A stretch of 19,101 bases of DNA from Candidatus Aenigmatarchaeota archaeon (GTDB lineage Archaea; Aenigmatarchaeota; Aenigmatarchaeia; QMZS01), in assembly GCA_003663295.1 (NCBI GenBank), contig QMZS01000011.1, positions 1 to 19,101 of the forward strand, read 5' to 3'. The translations under genes and the position numbers were made by a program. Below are positions 1-7,483 of the stretch, piece after piece. The notes beneath the pieces were generated by a model. It searched no databases. It was not told the origin of the DNA and was given only the letters and a program-made list of their open reading frames with translations. The first letter of the stretch is position 1. Each line of letters opens with the position of its first letter.

Positions 1-168
1 ACAATAGAAATATACTCCTTACAACAAGACATAAAAAAAGAAGCAGACACGCTCAACCTCAAAGAAAAACAAAAAGAAGAACTACTAAAAATCATTAAAC
101 AATTAACAAAAAAATCATTAAAGAGCTCAATAAATAAATTTCCTTTTTGGTTTTTATTAACTTCATAA
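1..168 (+). CDS. 3' end of an unrecognised gene (5' truncated by window edge)
   Basis: An open frame runs from the first base to TAA at 166-168, giving 55 residues. The visible part is rich in Lys, Glu and Gln with heptad-like spacing (a probable amphipathic helix) and ends in an aromatic, hydrophobic tail (FPFWFLLTS). There is no start codon inside the window and no recognisable domain, so no function is offered. It reads in the same direction as the sugar transferase that begins 43 bases later, but an apparent TATA box between them suggests separate transcription. It could be chance, but the codon bias (A-rich, few rare patterns) resembles the neighbours. Confidence 0.5.
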   Translation, partial: TIEIYSLQQDIKKEADTLNLKEKQKEELLKIIKQLTKKSLKSSINKFPFWFLLTS

Positions 169-179
169 AAAACTGTAAA

Positions 180-187
180 AATTATAC
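180..187 (+). promoter_or_regulatory. TATA box of the GT2 gene
   Basis: AATTATAC is centred about 28 bases before the ATG at 212, with A-rich sequence before it that could act as BRE. This spacing fits archaeal promoters that start transcription at or very near the start codon (leaderless mRNA); no Shine-Dalgarno sequence is visible before the ATG. Confidence 0.4.
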
Positions 188-211
188 CTAAAACGATCAA
201 AAGTATCTATT

Positions 212-907
212 ATGAAGTTTACTCTAATAATTCCAACTTACAATGAAGAAAAAATTATCAAAAAATCCATTTTAAAATTGGAAAATTTTCTCGAAAAAAA
301 CAAAATAAACGCCGAAATAATTATCTCTGAGGGCTCAAGTATTGATAACACCCTGAAAATATCAAAAACACTTAAAAAAAGATATGCGAATCTGGAGATA
401 ATTGAAAATAATAATAGATCTAAAAAAGGTAAAAGTATTGAAGAAGCAATAAAAAAGTCAAAATCAAAATTCATTATATTTATGGATGCGGATTTATCTG
501 TCAATTTGGATAATATACCAAAAACAATTAATTATCTAGAACAAAATTATGACTTTGCAATTGGATCGAGATTTGATAAAGCCAGTAAAGTAAAAAGGAA
601 TTTTACCAGAGTATTCCTTTCATCAGTTTATTCCTACATAATCCGGGGTTTGTTTGGATTAAAAATAAAAGATTATCAATGCGGATTTAAAGGATTTAAT
701 CGCAAAAAAATAATGCCTCTTTTGGATAAAATTAAAAATAAAGGTTTTTTCTGGGATACTGAATTAATAATCAGAGCCAAGGCACAAGGATTAAAAATTA
801 AAGAATTTGGGGTGCAATGGGAAGAAACCAGAAAATCAAATCTAAATATTATTGCCACCAGTTTAAGTTTCCTGAAAGCTCTTATTTTGTTGAGATTGAG
901 GATTTGA
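212..907 (+). CDS. GT2 family dolichyl-phosphate sugar transferase (ALG5/DPM1-like)
   Basis: Predicted GT-A fold enzyme moving a sugar from a nucleotide sugar onto dolichyl phosphate at the inner membrane face, supplying lipid-linked sugar for glycosylation. Visible: the start IIPTYNEE (residues 6-13), the metal-binding DADLS (92-96), IGSRF (117-121), and the ALG5/DPM-type pair DYQCGFKGF (154-162) and FFWDTEL (179-185). The usual DDGSxDxT loop reads SEGSSIDNT (39-47), with Glu for the second Asp. At 231 aa it is a bare catalytic domain; the C-terminal ALILLRLRI is a weak hydrophobic stretch and there is no clear membrane helix. Glucose or mannose specificity cannot be read from sequence. It is convergent with the S-layer gene, whose sequons make a link to envelope N-glycosylation plausible, but this is inference. 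Confidence 0.85.
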   Translation: MKFTLIIPTYNEEKIIKKSILKLENFLEKNKINAEIIISEGSSIDNTLKISKTLKKRYANLEIIENNNRSKKGKSIEEAIKKSKSKFIIFMDADLSVNLDNIPKTINYLEQNYDFAIGSRFDKASKVKRNFTRVFLSSVYSYIIRGLFGLKIKDYQCGFKGFNRKKIMPLLDKIKNKGFFWDTELIIRAKAQGLKIKEFGVQWEETRKSNLNIIATSLSFLKALILLRLRI

Positions 908-1008
908 ATCCCATTCTGGAAAATTATTATTTGGATTAATAACTTCAGGAAAGATTCTTAAAAATAGATATAATTAAAAATATAAAATTTATAGAAATTA
1001 AAAAAAAT

Positions 1009-1033
1009 AAAAAAGATTAAAAAAATCTTTTTT
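1009..1033 (-). terminator. Hairpin terminator for the S-layer gene, possibly bidirectional
   Basis: A perfect 10-bp inverted repeat (arms 1009-1018 and 1024-1033, AAAAAAGATT and its complement) with a 5-base A loop lies 27 bases past the S-layer stop codon. On the minus strand the stem is followed by an almost pure T tract (complement of 1001-1008), as expected for archaeal T-tract termination. It lies between convergent genes and could also stop the GT2 transcript on the plus strand. Confidence 0.55.
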
Positions 1034-1060
1034 CGGATTAGATGTACCTTATCTAGTAAT

Positions 1061-3181
1061 TTACTCGAGAGCAGTTACTTCGTAAGGAGTTGCAGTTCCA
1101 GATACTTTTACGCCAGTTCCGGTTAGTGCTGAATAGTCGTCGTACTGTTGCAATACGCTACAAGCTGCGCCTGTGTTTGCGGCTTCCCAACCTGCGACTA
1201 CGTATGCTATTTTACCACCACCAAAAGCGTTTTCCACTAGTTTAACCATTGCTGCGTTTTCAGGCACTGTTGAATCTACTCCGTAAGTTGGATAACTTAA
1301 GCCAAGTACGGCTGCTGTCAACCTGTTAACGGCAGGACCACCAATTATTATCATGTTTTTGCTGCCCTTTGCGGATTCAACTTCTGCGTCTGTGTCAAGT
1401 CTTGCAATGTTGTCTTTTATAGGAATAACACTTTTAACTGTTGCACCGGTTGTTGTTGATGTTGTGGTTCCAGGACCTTTGATGATTACATTAACCTTCA
1501 CTTGTTCTTCGGGAATGCTTAATTCAACTTCATCTTGGTCGGCATTGTTTTCTGGCTCTTTTACTATAACGCCATACACTGTTCTGAAATCTTCGTCATA
1601 GGTTCCTATATTTTTAGCATTGTATTTTAAATCTGCTGCTGCTGCTTCTTCTGCTGTAACACCTAAATGAGTTGGTTTGCCTGCTGTGTTGTAACCTATT
1701 GCTAAATTAATATCATCAGTTGAAAGAGCCTTATTCTCCAACCTAACATTATTTGTAGAATTGGTTGCATTAACATCAACCCACACATTTATTGTTGTAT
1801 CTTCATTGACCAAATCCACTAATGTATCTGTAGAAACATTTATATTAGCCAGGGTACTTCCATTGAAATAATCGCCATCTTTGTCTTTATAATAAGTGTA
1901 TAATGTCGTATCTACCGAATCATTCCAAATCATATATACTTCCGCTGCATCTGCCCCGGCCACTGTAAATCCTTCTTCTAAACTGGATTTCAAAATCATC
2001 GCCGGAACATCATCTAATTCGCCGCCGCCAACTTTAAAGTCAACCTCATCAAATGAAATTGTGTAATCTGCATAAGCTTCTGTTGTTGCACTTGCTAACT
2101 CAACTGAGAAATAATTGTTTGGTGAAACCAAACTTTCTCCTAAAGCTATTACCTCTTCGTCAGCATCATCTGCCTGTACATTGTACAATGCTGCAATGTA
2201 AGTTAAGTTATTTGCGCCATCGTCGCCAAATTCCCAGACCCATTTTGCGTCATCACCGTCTTCTGGTTCTCCTAAAGGAACTATTCCGTCGCCTTCATTG
2301 TAAGATTTTGTTGTTTCTTCTCCGATGTTTAAAGTTGCGGATCTCTGTGAAACCTCATCAACATAGAATATATCTCCCTTCTCTAATTCCACTTTGATAC
2401 CATTAATTGTTTCTGTGTGATCTTCTCCGACAGTGCCTGTGGTTCCATCGACTTTTACTCTTACAGAAGTTTCACCAACACCATCTAAAACAACAGTTTT
2501 TCCGCTTACGGTCACGCTTTCGCCATTGACTAAATAATATTCTGTTGCCATTGATAAAGTAATATCATCTTCGTCAATAGAAGTTATTTCTAAATCAGTT
2601 CCCATGAAATTTATTTCCAAAGGTTCATCAGAAGTTATTTCGGCATGAGGTATTGGGTCATCAAAAACGTATTTGTAAATCACTGCACCTTCATTGGATG
2701 TTTCCAATACAATATCGCTTCCATAATCTTCATCATCAAAACCAGAAACAATTATTGCATCTCCTGTGAAACTTAGTTCTTCTTTTATATCATAGTCTGT
2801 ATCATTTACTTCAACTTTTGTGTCTAAAAAACCAGCTAAGTCGCCATCATCCAAAGCATTGCCCCAAGCTGTGGTGTCATTTAAGGCTGTGTCTAAAGCA
2901 ATTTCTTTATCTTCACCACCGGTTACAGTTACAGAATCACCGCTTACAGCTATTTCTTCTCCTGGTTCTGCACCTAATCTAACAGCCACATTTATTGCTC
3001 CTACAACATCTGCAGGACTTGCTGCTGCACCAACAACCATTAACATATCTGTTGTGCCGTCTGTTACGAAAGGCGCTGGATAATCACTTAAGTCTGCTGC
3101 CATGGCTGGTGCTAACAATGTAGCTCCGGTCATAACGGCTCCTATGAAACCTGCTCCTATTTTGCTCAATATTTTTTGCAT
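1061..3181 (-). CDS. S-layer protein (S_layer_N / S_layer_C type)
   Basis: Main surface-lattice protein, 706 aa. Residues 1-28 form a Sec signal peptide (basic MQKILSKIG, hydrophobic core, APAMA cleavage before Ala29). After it comes an S_layer_N-like stretch (ADLSDYPAPF, then a segment with SPADVVGAINVAVRLG) as in methanococcal and DPANN S-layers. The last about 100 residues have the S_layer_C pattern: IIIGGPAVN, LVENAFGGGK and VVAGWEAANT, resembling cell-wall-binding repeats. The middle is acidic, beta-rich and Asp/Glu/Thr-heavy. Eight N-x-S/T sequons are visible (for example NDTT, NDTD, NLT, NDS, NGS, NVS, NATNST), most of them in the central third. One Cys; no C-terminal membrane anchor, so attachment is by lattice contacts or another protein. 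Translation start is supported by AAGGTGA, 7 bases before ATG, and by the signal peptide. The codon and base mix is richer in GC than the neighbours, fitting very high expression. Confidence 0.93.
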   Translation of the reverse strand: MQKILSKIGAGFIGAVMTGATLLAPAMAADLSDYPAPFVTDGTTDMLMVVGAAASPADVVGAINVAVRLGAEPGEEIAVSGDSVTVTGGEDKEIALDTALNDTTAWGNALDDGDLAGFLDTKVEVNDTDYDIKEELSFTGDAIIVSGFDDEDYGSDIVLETSNEGAVIYKYVFDDPIPHAEITSDEPLEINFMGTDLEITSIDEDDITLSMATEYYLVNGESVTVSGKTVVLDGVGETSVRVKVDGTTGTVGEDHTETINGIKVELEKGDIFYVDEVSQRSATLNIGEETTKSYNEGDGIVPLGEPEDGDDAKWVWEFGDDGANNLTYIAALYNVQADDADEEVIALGESLVSPNNYFSVELASATTEAYADYTISFDEVDFKVGGGELDDVPAMILKSSLEEGFTVAGADAAEVYMIWNDSVDTTLYTYYKDKDGDYFNGSTLANINVSTDTLVDLVNEDTTINVWVDVNATNSTNNVRLENKALSTDDINLAIGYNTAGKPTHLGVTAEEAAAADLKYNAKNIGTYDEDFRTVYGVIVKEPENNADQDEVELSIPEEQVKVNVIIKGPGTTTSTTTGATVKSVIPIKDNIARLDTDAEVESAKGSKNMIIIGGPAVNRLTAAVLGLSYPTYGVDSTVPENAAMVKLVENAFGGGKIAYVVAGWEAANTGAACSVLQQYDDYSALTGTGVKVSGTATPYEVTALE

Positions 3182-3207
3182 TTTATTTTCACCTTTTTTA
3201 ACATAGA

Positions 3208-3244
3208 GAATCTCCCCAAACCAAGAAGGTTGGTTCCCAGATTC
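3208..3244 (-). promoter_or_regulatory. Structured 5' leader of the S-layer mRNA
   Basis: Two nested perfect 6-bp inverted repeats: an outer stem GAATCT/AGATTC (3208-3213 and 3239-3244) and an inner stem AACCAA/TTGGTT (3219-3224 and 3230-3235) with a 5-base loop. In the mRNA the internal loop is G-rich on both sides (GGG and TGGGG). The element lies between the predicted transcription start (about 3253-3257) and the GGTGA ribosome-binding site (3189-3193), so it would fold near the 5' end of the leader. A role in mRNA stability or translation control is inference. Confidence 0.5.
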
Positions 3245-3261
3245 GGTGTGTCACTATAAAA

Positions 3262-3285
3262 ATACTTGTAAATAAAAGTATATAT
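3262..3285 (-). promoter_or_regulatory. S-layer gene promoter with a short dyad
   Basis: Read on the minus strand, CATATATAC gives a TATA box at 3279-3285, about 26 bases before the likely start of an approximately 75-base leader. A 6-bp dyad (ATACTT at 3262-3267, AAGTAT at 3276-3281, 8-base spacer) overlaps and follows the TATA box, where archaeal repressors often bind. The dyad is short and AT-rich, so it could be chance. Confidence 0.4.
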
Positions 3286-3710
3286 GGTTACAAAGGAATA
3301 GTTCCACGCAAAATGTGGTTGCTAAAAATATTTAATTTTACCTTAAATGAATTAAAATTAGTTAATATAATTGTTTCTGAAGTAAAATTATTCAATTTAT
3401 TTGGATTTAAACCAATATTTTTAAGTTTTGCCTTTGTTTTTAATTCACTAAGAATCTTAATGCTTTTTAATTGCTAAATTAAGGGTTTATTTGAGAAATA
3501 ATATTCAACTAATGATTGGGGTGCAAAAGAAATTATGTTATCGACAATTAAATCGAAATATATCTTAGGTTTATTTAATTTTATAAAATAAATGGCATTT
3601 CTTCCGCAGTTATTTCAAAAAAATAAGAGTTTCCTTAAATCAAACCCTAAATAACCTGAATAATTAACAAATATTGGATAATTATGCTCTATTTTAATCC
3701 CCTTTTATCC
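3286..3710. other. Gene-free AT-rich spacer
   Basis: Largest gene-free stretch in the window, between the S-layer and sepF promoters. Stop codons are dense on both strands and no start codon opens more than a few codons. Only weak structure is visible: CCAC/GTGG near 3304-3318 and AGGGTTT (about 3482) against AAACCCT (about 3642), 160 bases apart. No RNA gene, repeat array or mobile-element end was recognised. It may separate a very strongly transcribed gene from its divergent neighbour. Confidence 0.6.
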
Positions 3711-3719
3711 TTTATATAA
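3711..3719 (+). promoter_or_regulatory. TATA-like box before sepF
   Basis: TTTATATAA begins about 22 bases before the sepF ATG, after a C-rich/T-rich stretch (ATCCCCTTTTATCC). The short distance implies a leaderless transcript; no Shine-Dalgarno sequence is present. It probably drives sepF and rpoP. Confidence 0.4.
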
Positions 3720-3732
3720 TTTTTTATTTATT

Positions 3733-4089
3733 ATGGTATTCGAAAAGATATTTGGACGAGGTTTAAAAGATATTGATGAAGATGACGGAGATTACATGGA
3801 TTTCAATAAAATCACTGAAAATCCAAAAGTTCAGGAAGGTAGGATGGAAATTAAGATAGAAAAGCTCTCTGATTACAGGGATGCTGAAAAAATCCAGAAA
3901 GAAGTCAGAGAAGGAAAGATAATCCTTGCTGAAACCGAAGAACTCAAGGAAAAAGATGTTGGTGAATTAAAAAGAGCAATAGAAAGGATTAAAAAAACAG
4001 TTATAGCTATCAATGGCGATATTGTAATGGGTCCAAAATCTGTATTAATTATATGTCCAAGTTCAGTGGCAATATCTAGAAAAAAATGA
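3733..4089 (+). CDS. sepF: Archaeal SepF, cell-division FtsZ anchor
   Basis: Small protein (118 aa) of the SepF/DUF552 family, which in archaea with FtsZ binds FtsZ and tethers it to the membrane at mid-cell. Visible: an N-terminal amphipathic membrane-targeting helix (MVFEKIFGRGLK), an acidic linker (about 13-25), then the SepF domain (about 37-118): KLSDYRDAEKIQKEVREGKI, the dimer helix VGELKRAIERIKK, and the C-terminal strand pattern GDIVMGPKSVLIICPSSVAI that marks the family. Length is normal for archaeal SepF. Its stop codon overlaps the rpoP start in ATGA, so the two are translationally coupled. No ftsZ is in the window. Identification is firm; the FtsZ-tethering role is from the family. 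Confidence 0.88.
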   Translation: MVFEKIFGRGLKDIDEDDGDYMDFNKITENPKVQEGRMEIKIEKLSDYRDAEKIQKEVREGKIILAETEELKEKDVGELKRAIERIKKTVIAINGDIVMGPKSVLIICPSSVAISRKK

Positions 4090-4217
4090 CATATACATGT
4101 ATTAAATGCAGGGAAAAGATAGAAAAACTTGATGAGAAAGTTATTTGTCCTCATTGCGGTTACAGAATCTTAATGAAAAACAGAGTGCCTCAGATAAAAA
4201 AAGTTTTAGCCAGATGA
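4086..4217 (+). CDS. rpoP: DNA-directed RNA polymerase subunit P (Rpb12/Rpc10-like)
   Basis: A 43-aa zinc-ribbon subunit of archaeal RNA polymerase that helps hold the Rpo3/Rpo10/Rpo11 platform together. Visible: MTYTCIKC at the start, four zinc-binding Cys (C5, C8, C21, C24; CPHCGYRIL is the classic second half), then the family's basic tail with R33VPQ and K38KVLAR. Length is close to the usual 45-50 aa. The ATG at 4086 overlaps the sepF stop by ATGA, giving coupled translation. The coupling with sepF, rather than with a ribosomal protein gene such as L37Ae, is the odd point. An 80-base gap then separates it from scpA. Confidence 0.9.
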   Translation: MTYTCIKCREKIEKLDEKVICPHCGYRILMKNRVPQIKKVLAR

Positions 4218-4297
4218 ACAAAAATACTTAAACATGATTGGTTAAAATGGTTATTCTAATTAAATTAATAACATTTAAGAAATAAACAATCTAATAT

Positions 4298-5065
4298 ATG
4301 GATATACTCCAGCTAATTATTAATGGTTCTGATTTTCAGTCAGTTATCAAAGAGATTATTATAGAAGATGATCTCGACCCCTGGAATATTGATATTTCCA
4401 AATTATCAGAATCTTTATTGACTTATTTAAATCAACTTGAAGATATTAATTTTAGAATTCCTGCGCGGTTTATTCTTGTTTCAGCCATCCTCCTGAGATT
4501 AAAATCCGAATACCTTATCAGAGAAGAAGAAGCTGAAAAAACCCTGGAAACTCTAGATATTGAAGGGCTTAACATTCTTGAAGCCCCAATAAACCGGATA
4601 CCTATGAGGAATATAACTTTTGAGGAATTAACCAAATCCCTTGAAAAAGTGATGGAAAGCAAAGAAAAAAAGGAGCAGATGAAATTAAACCGGGAAGAAA
4701 AAATAAAAAACCTGCAAAAATTCATTGAAATTGATATTGAAGATTATGTTGAAAAAATATTCAAAGAACTCTCAAAAATAACCAAAACCAGCTTTTACAA
4801 TCTTACCAATAAGAAAAATAATCTTGAAACAGCAAGATACTTTGTTGCATTGCTGCATTTGACAAACCAACAGAAAATACAAATTAAACAAGAAAACCTA
4901 TTTGAAGACTTTCATATTAATTTAAGAGCTTCATCTCAAGAGAAAATTCTCTCTGAAGAGGAACGGTCAAAGGGAACAATTAAATCTGAAACTGGACAAC
5001 CTCAAGAAATCTCTCAAACTGAAGAAAAATCGCATCAAGAGATAAAACCTCCAGAAAATCCTTAG
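4298..5065 (+). CDS. scpA: Segregation and condensation protein A (kleisin)
   Basis: ScpA/Rec8-type kleisin that bridges the heads of an SMC dimer in chromosome organisation. Visible: the N-terminal domain (about 12-75) with the family pattern DDLDPWNIDISKL, then RIPARFILVSAILLRLKSEYL; a middle linker with many Lys and Glu (about 115-150); and a winged-helix C-terminal domain (about 150-205) with ETARYFVALLHLTNQQKIQIKQENLFEDF. Residues 210-255 form a low-complexity, Ser/Glu/Gln-rich tail that is probably disordered. 255 aa fits ScpA. Neither smc nor scpB is in the window. It starts 80 bases after rpoP with an AT-rich upstream (possible TATA ATTTAAG at 4273) and ends 26 bases before ncsA, so scpA and ncsA may be co-transcribed. 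Confidence 0.9.
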   Translation: MDILQLIINGSDFQSVIKEIIIEDDLDPWNIDISKLSESLLTYLNQLEDINFRIPARFILVSAILLRLKSEYLIREEEAEKTLETLDIEGLNILEAPINRIPMRNITFEELTKSLEKVMESKEKKEQMKLNREEKIKNLQKFIEIDIEDYVEKIFKELSKITKTSFYNLTNKKNNLETARYFVALLHLTNQQKIQIKQENLFEDFHINLRASSQEKILSEEERSKGTIKSETGQPQEISQTEEKSHQEIKPPENP

Positions 5066-5091
5066 GTTACAGAATAATTTTATATTTAATT

Positions 5092-6003
5092 ATGGTTTGC
5101 AAATGCGGGAAAGAAACTTATTTTCGGAGAAAATATGAAGGTATTGATTTATGCAAAGAATGTTTTGCGCAGTCTGTAGAGAAAAAAATAAAAAAGAACA
5201 TCCGTATAAATAAATTAATTTCCAGAGGGGATAAGATTTGTGTGGCAATTTCCGGTGGCAAAGATTCAATTGCCTGCCTGAATATTATGAATGAAATCGC
5301 CAAAAAAAGGAATGATGTGGAACTTTTTGCAATAACCATTGACGAAGGCATAGGTCCTTACAGAAAAAAAACAATCAAGAAAGCAGAAGAAGCCTGCAAT
5401 TTACTAAAAATTCCTTTGAAAAAATATTCCTTTAAAGAAGAATTTGAGAAACCTCTGAAAGAAATTATAAAAAATAATCCAAAGTTAAATGCATGCACAT
5501 ACTGCGGGGTTCTAAGAAGAAAATTAATAAATCAAAAAGCTAAAGAAAACAAAGCAACAAAAATCGCATTTGGATTCAATCTAAATGATGAAGCTGAATC
5601 GGTATTCCTGAATTTTGTATTTGGAAACCTTGATAAATTTTTAAGAATAGGGGCAAAAGTCGAGAGCAAAACAATAAAAAAATTCGTCCCGAGAATCAAA
5701 CCCCTCAGGGAAATTCCTGAAAAAGAAGTATTTGCCTACTGCGATGCCTTGAACCTGCCTTATTTCAAAGAGAAAATTTGCCCTTATGGAAAAGAGTCTG
5801 TGAGAAAAACAATTCGAAAATACCTTTATGATTTAGAAGAAAAATATCCTGGCTCATTGTTCCAGATTGTGAACTTCGCTGATTTGATAATCCCTCCTCT
5901 AAATAAACAAGTGCTCAAAAAAAGGAAAATAAAATACTGTAAAATCTGCGGGGAACCTGCATCAAAAGAAATCTGTAAAGCTTGCGAGTTACTTGAAAAA
6001 TAA
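5092..6003 (+). CDS. ncsA: tRNA 2-thiolation protein of the NcsA/TtuA type
   Basis: ATP-dependent tRNA thiolase, activating uridine and inserting sulfur supplied by a ubiquitin-like carrier (NcsA acts on wobble U34, TtuA on U54; which applies here is not clear from sequence). Visible: N-terminal zinc knuckle (C3, C5, C21, C24), PP-loop SGGKDS (54-59), ITIDEG (81-86), C135-x2-C138 and C230, matching the three Cys that hold a 4Fe-4S cluster in TtuA, the GFNLNDEAES motif (161-170), and a C-terminal zinc finger (C283, C286, C295, C298). 303 aa is the family's usual length, and every expected Cys is present. No carrier-protein or E1-like gene lies nearby. It follows scpA by 26 bases, possibly in one transcript. 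Confidence 0.92.
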   Translation: MVCKCGKETYFRRKYEGIDLCKECFAQSVEKKIKKNIRINKLISRGDKICVAISGGKDSIACLNIMNEIAKKRNDVELFAITIDEGIGPYRKKTIKKAEEACNLLKIPLKKYSFKEEFEKPLKEIIKNNPKLNACTYCGVLRRKLINQKAKENKATKIAFGFNLNDEAESVFLNFVFGNLDKFLRIGAKVESKTIKKFVPRIKPLREIPEKEVFAYCDALNLPYFKEKICPYGKESVRKTIRKYLYDLEEKYPGSLFQIVNFADLIIPPLNKQVLKKRKIKYCKICGEPASKEICKACELLEK

Positions 6004-6021
6004 GATTTATAAAAAGTTGTT

Positions 6022-6251
6022 TTATATATTATCCTGAGTAAATTTAATTAGTTTTACAACCAAACAAGAAAAAATATAATGAATTGGAGCTGTAATTAAA
6101 GAATAGAATAAACAAGCCAACAACGAACCCGGACGACTTATATCCAGATATATCCAAGCGATACAAAAAATAGAAAACAGAAAATACTTGTGGGTATGAT
6201 TCTCCCTGAAGTTATATCCCACATTATTTTGTTTTTTCTAAAAAACCACAT
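6022..6251 (-). pseudogene. Possible remnant of a small membrane protein gene, two frames, downstream of dnaJ
   Basis: Two overlapping minus-strand frames encode hydrophobic segments. Frame A (ATG at 6251, stop at 6138, 37 aa) contains IIPTSIFCFLFFVSLGYIWI, and it is open further upstream to the dnaJ end without a start codon, with another hydrophobic run (PLIFFCVYSYFLSGVIMWFF). Frame B (GTG at 6222, stop at 6022, 66 aa) contains YFLFSIFCIAWIYL and LLACLFYSLITAPIHYIFSCL. Joined by one frameshift they would form a protein of about 100 aa with three membrane helices. No family was recognised. Alternatively the hydrophobicity only reflects T-rich non-coding DNA. This stretch fills most of the 343-base gap between ncsA and dnaJ, which holds nothing else clear. 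Confidence 0.25.
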
Positions 6252-6346
6252 AATCACTCCAGACAAAAAATAAGAATAGACACAAAAGAAAATTAAAGGA
6301 TTGGATTTGTTTGGTGGAGCAATATGAGAATTTATTAAATATTTGT

Positions 6347-7453
6347 CTAACTGACAAAATCTTTCACTTTATCAAAAAATCCTTTTGTTATTTTTATATC
6401 GTCTCCAAAGATTTCTTTTAATGACTCTTCATGTTTTCCTGAAAGATTTTTAGGAATCTCAACCAGGATTTTAACAAGTTCGTCCCCCCTTTTATGTGAA
6501 TGTGTGCCAGGCAAACCCTGTCCCCTCAACCTAAATATTGTGTGGCTTTGCGTTCCTTTTGGCAATTTAAGTTTTGCGGTTCCCTCTATTGTAGGAACTT
6601 CAATTTCCCCGCCAAAGATTGCCTTCGATAAATTAATGGTTATGTTGCAATACAAATCACTGCCTTTTCTCTCAAAAATTTTATGCGGTTTAATATGAAG
6701 CACCACATACAAATCCCCTGTTGGACCTCCATTATAACCAGCTTCTCCCTGACCAGCAACCCTTAAATACGAATCTTCATCAACCCCCTCGGGAATTTTG
6801 ATTTCTATTTTTTTATTTTCTTTTATTCTTCCGGTCCCATTGCACTTTTCGCATTTTTCAGAAATCATTTTTCCAAGACCTTTGCACTTGCTGCAAGTTG
6901 TAATGAAAACCGTCTGCCCAAATGGAGTTCTCTGCACTTTTTTGACTTCGCCCGTTCCCCCGCAGGCATCGCAGGTTTTTAAAACCCCGTCTTTTGAACC
7001 TGTGCCTTTGCATGCTTTGCATGCTACATGAACAGGAATTTCTATTTTGGTTGTCAATCCTGAAAAAACCTGCTCAAGATCAATATCCAAATCATATCTC
7101 AAATCAGAACCTGATTTCGGACCTTTTCTTCCGCTTCTTCCACCCCCGGAAAACATATTGAAAATATCTCCAAACCCAGAATCCCTAAATAAATCCTCAA
7201 AATTGACATTTGTAAATCCACCTCCAAAATCCCCGGAACCGAAACCTCTGCTTCCAGGCTGGTCATACTGGGCTCTTTTCTGTTTATCTCCTAAAACCTG
7301 AAAAGCCTCATTTACTTCCTTAAATTTTTCCTCACCCGCCTTTCCCGCAATATCCGGGTGATATTTCTTGGCCATTTTCCTAAACGCCTTTTTTATCTCA
7401 TCCTGACTCGCATTTTTGTCAACACCAAGAATATTATAATAATCCTTTGCCAT
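6347..7453 (-). CDS. dnaJ: Chaperone DnaJ (Hsp40), type I
   Basis: Co-chaperone that delivers unfolded protein to DnaK and triggers its ATPase. All type I parts are present in 368 aa: J domain (about 4-65) with HPD at 32-34 and KRAQYDQ; Gly/Phe-rich linker (about 67-112); zinc domain with four CxxCxGxG-type repeats (C145/C148, C161/C164, C187/C190, C201/C204); then the C-terminal substrate-binding domains (GEAGYNGGPTGDLYV, FRLRGQGLPG). Like other archaeal hsp70-system genes it is bacterial in type. It is about 5 kb from dnaK and grpE and has its own promoter: the AT-rich box near 7468-7480 lies about 20-27 bases before the ATG, without a Shine-Dalgarno sequence. A large dyad sits directly upstream of that box. 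Confidence 0.96.
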   Translation of the reverse strand: MAKDYYNILGVDKNASQDEIKKAFRKMAKKYHPDIAGKAGEEKFKEVNEAFQVLGDKQKRAQYDQPGSRGFGSGDFGGGFTNVNFEDLFRDSGFGDIFNMFSGGGRSGRKGPKSGSDLRYDLDIDLEQVFSGLTTKIEIPVHVACKACKGTGSKDGVLKTCDACGGTGEVKKVQRTPFGQTVFITTCSKCKGLGKMISEKCEKCNGTGRIKENKKIEIKIPEGVDEDSYLRVAGQGEAGYNGGPTGDLYVVLHIKPHKIFERKGSDLYCNITINLSKAIFGGEIEVPTIEGTAKLKLPKGTQSHTIFRLRGQGLPGTHSHKRGDELVKILVEIPKNLSGKHEESLKEIFGDDIKITKGFFDKVKDFVS

Positions 7454-7483
7454 TATTAAGTCTCATTGATAAATTAAATAAAA

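Noticed and set aside
1353..3083. Several open frames on the plus strand opposite the S-layer gene
   Set aside because: They are antisense shadows of the GC-richer S-layer codon pattern: low-complexity Leu/His/Ser translations, no signals upstream, no recognisable domain.
3286..3710. AACCCTAAA near 3642 against AGGGTTT near 3482, and CCAATATTT (3412) against AAATATTGG (3669), considered as repeat or stem structures
   Set aside because: Single short matches 160-260 bases apart in AT-rich DNA; no tandem repeats, so neither a telomere-like array nor a credible stem.
4432..4725. Frames opposite scpA, cysS and ncsA of 66-155 codons
   Set aside because: Translations are Ser/Phe/Leu/Ile-rich mirrors of Lys/Glu-rich genes on the real strand; no independent start signals.
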